A stretch of 64,000 nucleotides of DNA, taken from a candidate division Zixibacteria bacterium HGW-Zixibacteria-1. GTDB taxonomy: Bacteria; Zixibacteria; MSB-5A5; GN15; PGXB01. The DNA lies in the NCBI GenBank assembly GCA_002838945.1, contig PGXB01000031.1, forward strand, positions 1-64,000. Reading direction: 5' to 3'. Numbering within the stretch: position 1 is the stretch's first letter; every line of letters begins with the position of its first letter. The notes beneath the pieces were generated by a model that was not told the origin of the DNA, ran no database searches, and saw only the letters and a program-made list of their open reading frames with translations. A program made the position numbers and the translations under genes. Below are positions 26,629 through 35,307 of the stretch, piece after piece.

Positions 26629-28992
26629 TTATTCACCGGGCCCGGGCCCGTCCCGGTAGAGATAATTAATTAAAAATATAATATCAAGTAAATTTATTGA
26701 GCCGCTGGAATCGGCATCGGCGGCCAACAGACTGACCGGCGCCGGGCCGCCCTGATACAGATAATTTATCAGAAAAATGATGTCCATCAGATTATATGCA
26801 CCGGAATTGTCGGCATCGCCGCGCAGGGCGGAAATGGCAGAGACTTCCCCGGAATAAACAACCGGCCCGTAGCAAAGAGAGGGATTCGACAGCAGAATCT
26901 CCTGATTGTCGATGAAGCCGGTATCCACTTCAATAATGGCGCCGGGCACGGCGTCATCGGCGATTTCAAACAGCAGACGGGCCACTTCGCCCGAACCGGG
27001 GGAGAGCTGAATGCCCTTGAGGGTGGTATCGGCTTTTAACTGAAAAACGAGCTGACCGGTGAGAGTGTCATGGTACAATTCCGTTATGGTATCGAAATTT
27101 TTGGTTCGGTTGCCGGAAGAAAATCGGACCAGGCGAAAACCCGGATTGACATCATAATTGACCGGAATGATAAGGCTGTTGAGGGCCTGGGTGTTGACCA
27201 GATTAACCGACATGACGGCGGTATCGCCCGGATTGGCCGCAGTACTGACGAATGAAAGGGTATCGGCGACAACGGTGACAAAGTCTTCTTTGGCACGGGT
27301 AAGGGTACCGTCGGATGATGATACAACGGTCAGGGTGACATTGTAACGTCCGACCGCGTCGTACGTATGTGTCGGATTCACCGCAGTCGAGGAATCGCCG
27401 TCGCCAAAGTACCACTTTCGGGAAATGACATCGACACTTGAACTGTCCTGAAAATTGACCGTCAGATTTTCATGGCCCAGGGTGGTGTCGGCGGTGAAAT
27501 TGGCGCCCCAATTAAAGGCTTGAAGGGCGTCAATAATACCCCAGCCGTAAGTATTATCGGGAGCCGCAGCATTGTCGGCGGTCTCCATCAGCGCTTTTCT
27601 TATTTGCAGCGGGGTCAATGAAGGATTGGCCGAGAGCAGGATGGCACAGGCTCCGCCGATCAGCGGCGTTGACAGCGAAGTTCCGTTTTTATAAGTATAA
27701 TAAGTATCGCTGGTACCTTCGGCGCAGCGAGTGCTGACACCCATGGCGCAGACTTCCGGTTTGGTTCGACCGTCATAGGACGGACCCCTCGAGGAAAAAT
27801 AGGCTATAATTTCCGACGAACTGACCGCGCCGACTGCAAGAATATCGAAAGCATCGGCCGGGGGGGTTAAGGTTCCCGAATCCGGGCCGGAATTGCCCAT
27901 GGAATTACAGACGATAATGCCGAGCGAAGCGGCGGTGCTGGCGGCGGCGCTGGTGATAGCGGTCACGCCGTCGAAATCCTCATAAGTGTACCAGTCGGAA
28001 TATCCCAGGGAGGTGGAAATTACATCGACGCCGAGCGAGTCGGCCCATTCCATTCCGGCCACCCAGTTGTCTTCCTCCACCACGGTTTCGCTTCGCATAT
28101 CTTCGGTTTTGGCCAGCAGAAATGAGGCTCCGTAGGCCGGCCCGATAAGGGTTCCGGGTGCGAAGCCGCCAAGCGTCGACCAGGTTGAAGTGCCATGATT
28201 ATGCTGGGAGGGAGTATCTTCGGCTTCATTTTGAGTATTGCCGTCGTTGAAGATAAAATCATATTCGGCCAGCATTCTTCCTTCATTCATAATCCCGGTG
28301 AAGGCGGCATGAGTTTTCCGATAGCCGCCGTCAAGCATGGCTACAATAACACCCTGACCGTTGTACCCCATGAGATGCATGGCCGGAACGTTAATCATCT
28401 GATTCTGTGTATATGATTGCCCGTAATCGAGAGGTGCATTGCTGTCCGGGGATATTTTTAGATTTTCGGTCTGTTCATCATCCTGATTCTCGGATATCTC
28501 AGCTCTTTTAAAAGTTGAGACCGGGGATATCTTATAAACGAAAGAAAGATTTTTTATGGTCTCGAGCGAACTGATATCAACTTCAAAACTGGCGGCATTG
28601 AGCCAGCGTGAGACCCGTTTCAGTTCCCCGCCGAAATCTCTGATGCGGTCGACATAATCCGTGGAAACCGGCAGGTCGGCGAAGGTTACGTGATCCAGTC
28701 CGACTTTTGACCGGCGCTTGGAGGCGTGTTCCGAAAAGGTAATCCCGGAGGCGGCTTTTTGAAACTGGCTGATATCGGTTATTCCTTTGTCGGTGAAAAA
28801 GATCCATACTTTGACCCGTGCTTTATCCATAGCTTTTAAATAATCACCCGCGGCATCAGAGAGGACCATTTGAGGTTTTTCGAGAATAACCGGCTCCGAT
28901 TGCAGGTAGTCGGCTTCAAAAGAGAAACCGCTCCCGCTATATGTAATAATAATCAAAATAGCGGCGAGTAAATTGTTTAAAAGGGATTTCAT
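26629..28992 (-). CDS. Subtilisin-like protease with PKD, cohesin-like and dockerin modules
   Basis: 787 residues, exported. Signal peptide to about residue 24; prodomain with SEHASKRR; S8 catalytic domain with Asp221 (AMLDGGYRKTH), His266 (HNHGTSTW) and Ser439 (NGTSLSTPL). A PKD domain follows (about 520-580, WYFGDGDSSTAVNPTHTY), then a cohesin-like beta domain (about 585-720, PGDTAVMSVNLVNTQALNS) and a complete pair of dockerin repeats at the end (LMDIIFLINYLYQGGPAP and LLDIIFLINYLYRDGPGP). Having both a cohesin-like and a dockerin part in one chain suggests self-assembly or attachment to a surface matrix. AAAGGAC before the ATG. Own promoter upstream. Confidence 0.9.
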   Translation of the reverse strand: MKSLLNNLLAAILIIITYSGSGFSFEADYLQSEPVILEKPQMVLSDAAGDYLKAMDKARVKVWIFFTDKGITDISQFQKAASGITFSEHASKRRSKVGLDHVTFADLPVSTDYVDRIRDFGGELKRVSRWLNAASFEVDISSLETIKNLSFVYKISPVSTFKRAEISENQDDEQTENLKISPDSNAPLDYGQSYTQNQMINVPAMHLMGYNGQGVIVAMLDGGYRKTHAAFTGIMNEGRMLAEYDFIFNDGNTQNEAEDTPSQHNHGTSTWSTLGGFAPGTLIGPAYGASFLLAKTEDMRSETVVEEDNWVAGMEWADSLGVDVISTSLGYSDWYTYEDFDGVTAITSAAASTAASLGIIVCNSMGNSGPDSGTLTPPADAFDILAVGAVSSSEIIAYFSSRGPSYDGRTKPEVCAMGVSTRCAEGTSDTYYTYKNGTSLSTPLIGGACAILLSANPSLTPLQIRKALMETADNAAAPDNTYGWGIIDALQAFNWGANFTADTTLGHENLTVNFQDSSSVDVISRKWYFGDGDSSTAVNPTHTYDAVGRYNVTLTVVSSSDGTLTRAKEDFVTVVADTLSFVSTAANPGDTAVMSVNLVNTQALNSLIIPVNYDVNPGFRLVRFSSGNRTKNFDTITELYHDTLTGQLVFQLKADTTLKGIQLSPGSGEVARLLFEIADDAVPGAIIEVDTGFIDNQEILLSNPSLCYGPVVYSGEVSAISALRGDADNSGAYNLMDIIFLINYLYQGGPAPVSLLAADADSSGSINLLDIIFLINYLYRDGPGPGE

Positions 28993-29045
28993 GGTTTGTC
29001 CTTTCAGGTCTTTATCTCCAAGCAGGTAAGTAGGCTATATTAATC

Positions 29046-29073
29046 AATTTACATAAAATGCGCGGATTGTCAA
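29046..29073 (-). promoter_or_regulatory. Promoter for the second subtilisin gene
   Basis: Minus strand: -35 TTGACA (29068-29073), 16-base spacer, -10 TAAATT (29046-29051, 4/6). About 54 bases before the ATG. The remaining 230 bases up to the pseudopilin gene show no other feature I can support. Confidence 0.5.
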
Positions 29074-29303
29074 TTATTTGTTGGCAATAAGCAATTAATA
29101 TGGGGGATGTCCTACACATATTATGAAAAACAGGCATCCAGCCGATAGGGTTCCTGAATTTCTCTAATCTTCCACTCATTATAACTTCTTATCGGCCAAG
29201 GCGCTAATCTATTTCATTCGATGCCTCCATTATTTTGGGCTCCGAGGCACAATTTATGCAAAATGCTTAATCAAACAGATAACAAATGGATGGAATGGTG
29301 AAA

Positions 29304-29807
29304 ATGAAGAGACTATTATCTAAACGCGGTATAACCTTGCTGGAATTGATGGCCAGTGTAGTAATAATCGGGATTTTGGCGGCGATGGCGGCCCCGTCAT
29401 TTGAGAGAAGTGTTCAGAGAATAAAGTTTCGCGGTAAAACCAAGGATGTTGTTTCGCTATTGCGGACGGCCCGCTCCGAAGCTATTACAAAGAAAGAGCC
29501 TTTTGGGGTTTATTTTGACAGCGAAGCAAGAATTATCAGTTTTTTCCAGGACCAGGCCAATCTGACCAGTTACACCTATGATGATGGCTCCGATTCTCTT
29601 ATAATGGCCGATTCACTGCCGCCGGAAATGATCTATCTCTATGCTACATTTACAAATTCGGCGGTTATTTTCCAGCCGAACGGGTCGGCATCGGGTTCCG
29701 GCTATATTTACATGATAGCGCTCAGCAACAGCATAGTTAACACCTCATCTGCCAGTGTGTTAGCATCCACCGGCAAGTCGAAGGTAGAATATATTCATAA
29801 TTATTGA
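29304..29807 (+). CDS. GspH/FimT-type prepilin-like protein
   Basis: 167 residues. Class III prepilin leader MKRLLSKRG with cleavage before ITLLELMASVVIIG; Glu at +5 of the mature form, then a hydrophobic helix. A GspH/FimT-like globular domain follows (VVSLLRTARSEAITKKEPF), the pattern of minor pseudopilins. Processed by PilD at the inner membrane and built into the pilus or T2SS tip. I use the ATG at 29304 because it gives a normal short leader; two earlier in-frame ATGs (29286, 29295) would lengthen it. Upstream of pilM but separated by a terminator. Confidence 0.88.
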   Translation: MKRLLSKRGITLLELMASVVIIGILAAMAAPSFERSVQRIKFRGKTKDVVSLLRTARSEAITKKEPFGVYFDSEARIISFFQDQANLTSYTYDDGSDSLIMADSLPPEMIYLYATFTNSAVIFQPNGSASGSGYIYMIALSNSIVNTSSASVLASTGKSKVEYIHNY

Positions 29808-29834
29808 TGCTCCCTCTTTCTCATCCTCCGGTAG

Positions 29835-29865
29835 ACCCCCGCCAGAAATATGCGGGGGTTTTTTT
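29835..29865 (+). terminator. Terminator after the pseudopilin gene
   Basis: ACCCCCGC (29835-29842) / GCGGGGGT (29852-29859) followed by seven T's. It separates the pseudopilin from the pilM operon. A second small hairpin CGGACG/CGTCCG (29893-29908) lies between it and pilM; function unknown. Confidence 0.9.
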
Positions 29866-30057
29866 AATTTAGGATAAAAACGGGCTAATATACGGACGGT
29901 CGCGTCCGATAAGATAAAGAAGGAAATAGGTTTTTTAAGAATCTTTAATTTTGGGGCCGATTTTGGCGGCCGGTTAAATCCGGCAGTAAATTTTGATAAA
30001 TAGATGACGATAAGATAGTAAAGATGAATAAAACAAGACAATTATAAAGAGACGCCT

Positions 30058-31110
30058 ATGTTATTCACACGAAGTAGTAAAAGCACCGTCGGGCTGGATA
30101 TTGGCGCCAATTCGATCAAGCTGGTTCAGCTTGAGAGAAGCAAGGGCAGCCATTCCGTTACCGCTCTTGGGATTCGTGAACTTCCTCCGGAGGCAATTGT
30201 CTCGGATGAAATCAAGGATCGCGATGCGGTAATCTACAATATTCAGTCCCTGATCGACGAAGTTGATCCCAAAATCAAAGATGTTGTCGTGTCGATTTCC
30301 GGGTATGGTGTCATCACCGATAAGTTTATGATCGACAAGAAATCCGGATCGGAAGCGGAACAGGCTATCCTGTTCGAAGCCGAGCAACGATCGCCCTTCG
30401 ACGTCGAAGATGTTACGCTGGATCATCATGTAATCAGAGTTGATGAAGAAACCAAGAAGCAGGAAATACTTCTTGTCGCGGCCAGAAACGAATTCCTCAA
30501 CTCGTATATCGAGTTGATTCTTGATGCCGGGCTGCGTCCGGTGGTAGTCGATATCGACGCCTTTGCTCTATTGAATGCTTATGCGCACAATTATGATATC
30601 GACCCCGAGCGGATTACGGTCCTGGTAAATATGGGTTATGATGTTACAAACATTTTATATCTCGTCAACGGATTGTATCATTCGACCCGTGATATTTCGG
30701 CGGGTACCCGGGAAATCTATAATTCCATTCAGAAGGAATTTCGTTTGAACGCCGAGCTGGCCGGGAAGGCCATCAAGGGCGAGATGAAGGATTCGATCGA
30801 CCAGGATATGCTCAAGGCGACGATTATATCATCGACCGAGGAGCTGATATCCGGTCTCGAAATGGCCTTTTCCTACTTCAGAACGCAGGCAAAAGTCGAT
30901 AAAATAGATTGGATGGTTTTTGCCGGGGGCGGATCATTGGTTCCCTATCTGCCGGAATTTCTCCAGTCCAAGCTGAGTATCCCTCTGGAAATTCTCAATC
31001 CTCTTCGCAACATTGATTATGATCCGGAAATGTTTCAGTACCTCGAACCAGAGAAGATTGCACCGATGCTGACTGTCCCGGTCGGCCTGGCGATGAGAAA
31101 AGTGAGGTAA
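30058..31110 (+). CDS. pilM: Type IV pilus assembly ATPase-fold protein PilM
   Basis: 350 residues, actin-like (FtsA/PilM fold). Begins KSTVGLDIGANSIKLVQL, the phosphate-1 loop of the family; FAGGGSLVPYLPEFL near the end is the adenosine-binding segment. A cytoplasmic ring component that binds the N-terminal tail of PilN. The ATG at 30058 follows AAAGAG. First gene of pilM-N-O-P-Q; pilN starts 4 bases after it ends. Confidence 0.95.
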   Translation: MLFTRSSKSTVGLDIGANSIKLVQLERSKGSHSVTALGIRELPPEAIVSDEIKDRDAVIYNIQSLIDEVDPKIKDVVVSISGYGVITDKFMIDKKSGSEAEQAILFEAEQRSPFDVEDVTLDHHVIRVDEETKKQEILLVAARNEFLNSYIELILDAGLRPVVVDIDAFALLNAYAHNYDIDPERITVLVNMGYDVTNILYLVNGLYHSTRDISAGTREIYNSIQKEFRLNAELAGKAIKGEMKDSIDQDMLKATIISSTEELISGLEMAFSYFRTQAKVDKIDWMVFAGGGSLVPYLPEFLQSKLSIPLEILNPLRNIDYDPEMFQYLEPEKIAPMLTVPVGLAMRKVR

Positions 31111-31114
31111 GGCC

Positions 31115-31753
31115 ATGACAACCATGATTAAAATAAATCTTCTGCCAAAGCAGTTCAGCAAACGGTCGGGCGGGTTCTCACTCGGCAAGCACGGTATCTA
31201 CACGATTATTGCGGGTGTGGGTATTCTGCTAATGTTCGGGGCGGTATCGGCCTGGCAGCTTTACAAGATGAATGAACTTGACGGCCAGATGCAGATTGCC
31301 CGCGCCAGGACGGTTCAGCTTGAAAAGGATATCAGGCTGGTCGATGCTTTGATGGATATCAAGGGCAAAATCACCAACCGTCTTGAAGCCGTCGAGCGTC
31401 TGGATCGCCATCGCAGCGCCTGGGTGCGTATTCTTGAAGATCTTTCCAAAGACGTTCCGGATTTTATCTGGCTGGCGAAATTTACGGAGCAAAAGCAGAA
31501 AAAAGCCGCCAACGATACTTCGGCGGCTCAGGTACAGGTGAATGCAGAGATTAAACCGGCCGAGATAGAAGGTTTCGGTTTTACTCTTAACGCCCTGGCC
31601 TCATTTATGATAAAACTTATGAGATCGGACTATTTTGATAATATTGACCTTGTTAATACGGAAGAATTCACCTTCGGAAAACAGAAGGCATACAATTTCA
31701 AGTTAAGTTGTAATGTTCATTATCTGTCGGACGAAGATCTGGAAAAGATATAA
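31115..31753 (+). CDS. pilN: Type IV pilus inner-membrane protein PilN
   Basis: 212 residues. The N-terminal INLLPKQF is the PilM-binding tail seen in PilN proteins. One membrane helix at about 30-50 (IIAGVGILLMFGAVSAWQL), a periplasmic coiled coil, then a ferredoxin-like fold. It forms the alignment complex with PilO. Ribosome site GAGG/AAGG before the ATG; AAGGCC touches the pilM end. Confidence 0.93.
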   Translation: MTTMIKINLLPKQFSKRSGGFSLGKHGIYTIIAGVGILLMFGAVSAWQLYKMNELDGQMQIARARTVQLEKDIRLVDALMDIKGKITNRLEAVERLDRHRSAWVRILEDLSKDVPDFIWLAKFTEQKQKKAANDTSAAQVQVNAEIKPAEIEGFGFTLNALASFMIKLMRSDYFDNIDLVNTEEFTFGKQKAYNFKLSCNVHYLSDEDLEKI

Positions 31754-31809
31754 AGATATATGGTCAAAAAGACCCCGATCCTAACTCAAAAATAAATTAG
31801 CGAGGCATC

Positions 31810-32421
31810 ATGGATTTCAGAGATCCCAAAATTCAGAAAATACTCATGGGTGTTTGTGCCTTTGCGGTTGTCGCATATTTCTGGTATAGCCGGTTATATA
31901 CATCATATGACCAGCGTCTGACTCAGATGACCCAGGAGTATTCCACGATGATAACCAATCTGAAGAATGTCGAAATGAAGTCTAAATCTCTTGATGCCCT
32001 CAAGCTGGAATATGAAGACCTGCTTGGTCGTTATCATGAGATTGAACAGCTTCTGCCCGAAGTGAAACAGATTCCGTCATTTCTGGTGCAGTTGCATACG
32101 GCTTCCTCATTGACCGGAACAAAAATCACCAAGATCGAGCCCAAGCCGGCAGCGCCCGAGAATTTCTATAATGTGGCCGGGTTCCAGATTGAAATGACCG
32201 GAAGTTATCATGATTTCGGCAAATTCATTGGTTATGTGGCAAATTTCCCGTTTATCGCCAATATCTCCGATGTTGAGATAACGGCGGCGCTGGCGCCCAA
32301 CAAGGCGCCGGGCAACGATGACAAAAAGACTATCGGTCAGAAGAAGACCATCAATGCAAAATTCGTTCTCTCCACCTATTTTGTCAAGCCGGAGGAGCGT
32401 TTGCAGGAACTGGCTATATAA
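31810..32421 (+). CDS. pilO: Type IV pilus inner-membrane protein PilO
   Basis: 203 residues. One membrane helix at about 10-28 (ILMGVCAFAVVAYFWYS), coiled coil at about 30-80, and a PilO-type ferredoxin-like domain (LPEVKQIPSFLVQLHTAS ... FQIEMTGSYHDFGKFIGYV). It pairs with PilN and contacts PilP in the periplasm. 56 bases after pilN. Confidence 0.93.
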   Translation: MDFRDPKIQKILMGVCAFAVVAYFWYSRLYTSYDQRLTQMTQEYSTMITNLKNVEMKSKSLDALKLEYEDLLGRYHEIEQLLPEVKQIPSFLVQLHTASSLTGTKITKIEPKPAAPENFYNVAGFQIEMTGSYHDFGKFIGYVANFPFIANISDVEITAALAPNKAPGNDDKKTIGQKKTINAKFVLSTYFVKPEERLQELAI

Positions 32422-32442
32422 GCAGCGGGAGGAGTAATAAAG

Positions 32443-33843
32443 ATGAAAAATACACTTTATATAATCTGTCTATTATTGCTGGCTGTCCCCGCGGCTTTCG
32501 CCGATGCCGAAATCGACGCAGTGCAGTTGAATCGACAGAATGGAGAACTTGTCTTCCGGATCGACGCTTCTTCCCAGTTCCAGTTTACGCACCAGACCGA
32601 AGAAGCCAAGGATGGCAAGCCGTTCCGCGTTATCATTGATCTTTTCCCGGCGATTCACAAGCTTGGTCAGAAATCATTCTTTGATCTGCCGCCGAAAATG
32701 GTCAAGGCAATAAGATCCAGCCAGTATGCGGTCGATCCAAATAAAACGGTTCGAGTGGTTCTGGATTTGAACGAGGAATCCGTTTATAGAATAGAGAAAA
32801 CCGGCAATTCAGTATTTGTCTATATCCCCGATTCGAAGGGGAGCGATTTCCCGGTTTGGTCGAGTGTGGATAATTTAAAGCTGCAAAGCCCGGCCGAAAA
32901 ACCTCCGATATTGGTCAAAAAGGAAGAGCCGAAGCCGCAGAAGACCGCGGCAGTTGTAACTAAACCGAAGGAAGAAGCCAAGCAGACTCCGCAAGTGGCC
33001 GCTGCCCCCGAGACTACTTTCTACAAACCGCAGAGTTCGGGTCCTGTTGAACAAGACTGGTTGCAGCCGAAAGCACAGAAGCCGGTAGTAGTTAAAGCGG
33101 AAGAAAAGCCGGCCGCCGAGAAGAAAGTGACAGCTCAATCATCGGAGACAGCCAAGCCTGTCGCCGAAGTGATAAAAACAAGTCAGCCGACAAGTCCTGA
33201 TAAGCCGGTGAAAAAGGAAGAAAATAAACCCGCCGAAAAGGCGGCTCTCAAGACCGAATTGGCGGCCTCAGGTTCGAGTCCGGCCCAGAATAATAATAAG
33301 GCGGCTGCTCCGGTCGTAAATCCGGAACCGGTACAGACCGATGAAGCGCAGCCCGAATCGGCGGATAATATTCCTGCCCAGGAAAATCCGGCCCAGCTGG
33401 TGGTTCAGGAACAGCCGGAAGAGGAGCAGGATGAGGAAGACGAAAAGTCGACCTCACGGTTCCGTCGTCAACCTGCTTTTCCAGCAAAATTGAAAGGTAC
33501 GATTGTAGCCGAATTCCCGAAACGAATGGTTATTAAGTACACTCCCGGAATATCCCGCGATCCCTTTGCCTCATTGATGGATGAGACGAAGCAGTCGGAT
33601 GGTCCGATGGACAAAAGGATTCCGGACGTGGAAACCACCCATCTGGTTGGTGTTTTGGAGTCGAGCGACGGCCAGAATCGGGCCCTGCTGGAGGATATGG
33701 AAGGATACGGATTTATTCTCAAGTCGGGAGATAAGGTCAAGAAAGGATATGTCTCACAGATTTATTCCGATAAAGCACTGTTTCAAATCTTCGAATACGG
33801 GTGGAGCCGGACCGTGGCGCTTCATCTCGAAGACAACGAATGA
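32443..33843 (+). CDS. AMIN-domain plus PilP-like fusion protein of the type IV pilus
   Basis: 466 residues with a signal peptide (1-20). Residues about 22-140 form an AMIN domain (FRVIIDLFPAIHKLG ... VRVVLDLNEESVYRI), normally at the N-terminus of PilQ. Residues about 145-345 are a Lys/Ala/Pro/Glu-rich spacer. Residues about 362-466 are PilP-like (SRDPFASLMDE ... ETTHLVGVLES ... GYGFILKSGDKV). No lipobox is seen, unlike classical PilP. It sits exactly where pilP belongs. It should tie the PilNO complex to the secretin and to peptidoglycan. Confidence 0.85.
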   Translation: MKNTLYIICLLLLAVPAAFADAEIDAVQLNRQNGELVFRIDASSQFQFTHQTEEAKDGKPFRVIIDLFPAIHKLGQKSFFDLPPKMVKAIRSSQYAVDPNKTVRVVLDLNEESVYRIEKTGNSVFVYIPDSKGSDFPVWSSVDNLKLQSPAEKPPILVKKEEPKPQKTAAVVTKPKEEAKQTPQVAAAPETTFYKPQSSGPVEQDWLQPKAQKPVVVKAEEKPAAEKKVTAQSSETAKPVAEVIKTSQPTSPDKPVKKEENKPAEKAALKTELAASGSSPAQNNNKAAAPVVNPEPVQTDEAQPESADNIPAQENPAQLVVQEQPEEEQDEEDEKSTSRFRRQPAFPAKLKGTIVAEFPKRMVIKYTPGISRDPFASLMDETKQSDGPMDKRIPDVETTHLVGVLESSDGQNRALLEDMEGYGFILKSGDKVKKGYVSQIYSDKALFQIFEYGWSRTVALHLEDNE

Positions 33844-33858
33844 AAGGCAGGTTAAAAT

Positions 33859-35157
33859 ATGAAAAGTCTTAAATTCAGCAAATATCTTTGGGTCGTCCTG
33901 GTTCTTATCATTGCTTCGGGACCGGTCGGAACGGTTGTAGCACAGATTGAAGATCCAGGCGCGCCGATTGAAAACCTGTCGTTTCAGGCGGCAGAAATTC
34001 GGTCAGTCATCAGATTCCTGGCTGATTACGGTAAGGTAAACGTGGTTGTGGCGCCCGATGTGCAGGGAAGCGTTACAATCAATCTTCGCAATGTTTATTG
34101 GAAACAGGCACTTGAGATTATCGGCAGCAATTATAATCTGGCCGTAGTCTGGGAAAAAGCCGGGTATATCCGGATTCTTCAGGCCGATAAATATCGTTCC
34201 GAGCAGAGTGACATCAATAAGCACAAACTTGAGCAGGTAACGCTGGCCAAGCTGGAAGTGAAAATCGTCCGGCTGGCGAATACCGCCGCCGCGGATATTA
34301 AAGAATCGGTCAAATCGCTTCTGAGTGACCGGGGTAAGGTTGACTCCGATGAACACACCAACTCTCTGATTATCCAGGAAGTTCCGGAAAATCTCCCGAG
34401 TGTTGTGAATTTCATTAAAGAGTTGGACAAACCGGCGCGGCAAATCCGTATCTCCGCCCAGCTTCTGGAAATCTATAGTAATGACGACTTTGAGTTCGGT
34501 GTTGATTGGACGGCTAACGGAATAAGTACCTATGGGGCCGATAATGCCCGCTCCATCACTCAAACCGGTACTCAAAACGGCAATCAGGTTACCAACCCGT
34601 TTATTTCCTATGATCTTGGGCTAATTGGACGCGGCTGGACTGTTGATGCCATTGTTTCAGCAGTTGTCTCAGAGGGTAAAGGTAAGATTATTGCCCATCC
34701 GGAAATCACCACAGTGGAGAACAAGGAAGCCCGCATTCAGATGGGGCAAAAGGTCCCGATCAAGCAGTTTGACGAGGCGGGCAATGTCGTAATCAAATTT
34801 GAAGAAGTCGGAACGATTCTCAAGGTCACGCCGCATATTACGGCCGACAATCAGATCCTTATGCATTTGATGCCGGAACGCAGCACCCTTGAGCCGGATC
34901 CGAGCGGTATTGTTATCAATACCAATAATGCCGAGACCAATGTGGTCGTAAATAACGGTCAGACAGCGGTCATCGGCGGCCTGACCACCCAGGATGAAGT
35001 GGAAGCGGTCTCGGGAATACCGATTTTGAAGGACATTCCGTTGCTGGGTGCGATCTTCCGCTATACCACCAAAAGCACGGAAAATCGTGACCTGGTCATT
35101 TTCGTGACCCCGACGATCGTCGAGAATGATCTTGCGGGCGTTGAAACAGCTCCTTAA
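33859..35157 (+). CDS. pilQ: Type IV pilus secretin PilQ (short form)
   Basis: 432 residues, well short of typical PilQ (about 600-750) because the AMIN domains are absent; one is encoded in the gene before. Signal peptide (about 1-29), STN domain (about 38-115, LSFQAAEIRSVIRFLADYG), NolW/N1 domain (about 130-200, VKIVRLANTAAADIKESV), then the secretin beta-barrel (about 265-425) with IIAHPEITTVENKEARIQ and VPILGxxF-type end IPLLGAIFRYT. Forms the outer-membrane pore for the pilus. Ends at a terminator. Confidence 0.94.
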   Translation: MKSLKFSKYLWVVLVLIIASGPVGTVVAQIEDPGAPIENLSFQAAEIRSVIRFLADYGKVNVVVAPDVQGSVTINLRNVYWKQALEIIGSNYNLAVVWEKAGYIRILQADKYRSEQSDINKHKLEQVTLAKLEVKIVRLANTAAADIKESVKSLLSDRGKVDSDEHTNSLIIQEVPENLPSVVNFIKELDKPARQIRISAQLLEIYSNDDFEFGVDWTANGISTYGADNARSITQTGTQNGNQVTNPFISYDLGLIGRGWTVDAIVSAVVSEGKGKIIAHPEITTVENKEARIQMGQKVPIKQFDEAGNVVIKFEEVGTILKVTPHITADNQILMHLMPERSTLEPDPSGIVINTNNAETNVVVNNGQTAVIGGLTTQDEVEAVSGIPILKDIPLLGAIFRYTTKSTENRDLVIFVTPTIVENDLAGVETAP

Positions 35158-35177
35158 GCGCATTGATTAGATACAGA

Positions 35178-35208
35178 TAAAAACCCGCCTTCAGGCGGGT
35201 TTTTTTTG
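35178..35208 (+). terminator. Terminator after pilQ
   Basis: AACCCGCCT / AGGCGGGTT arms around TTC, followed by eight T's (35200-35207). Confidence 0.9.
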
Positions 35209-35307
35209 GTTAAGAGACAACCCTGATTTTCCGATAAAACTAATGAGAGAATATCTCGAAAATTACGGGAGAAATTCAGTCTAATTTTAAACATATCGGG
35301 AGTAATT

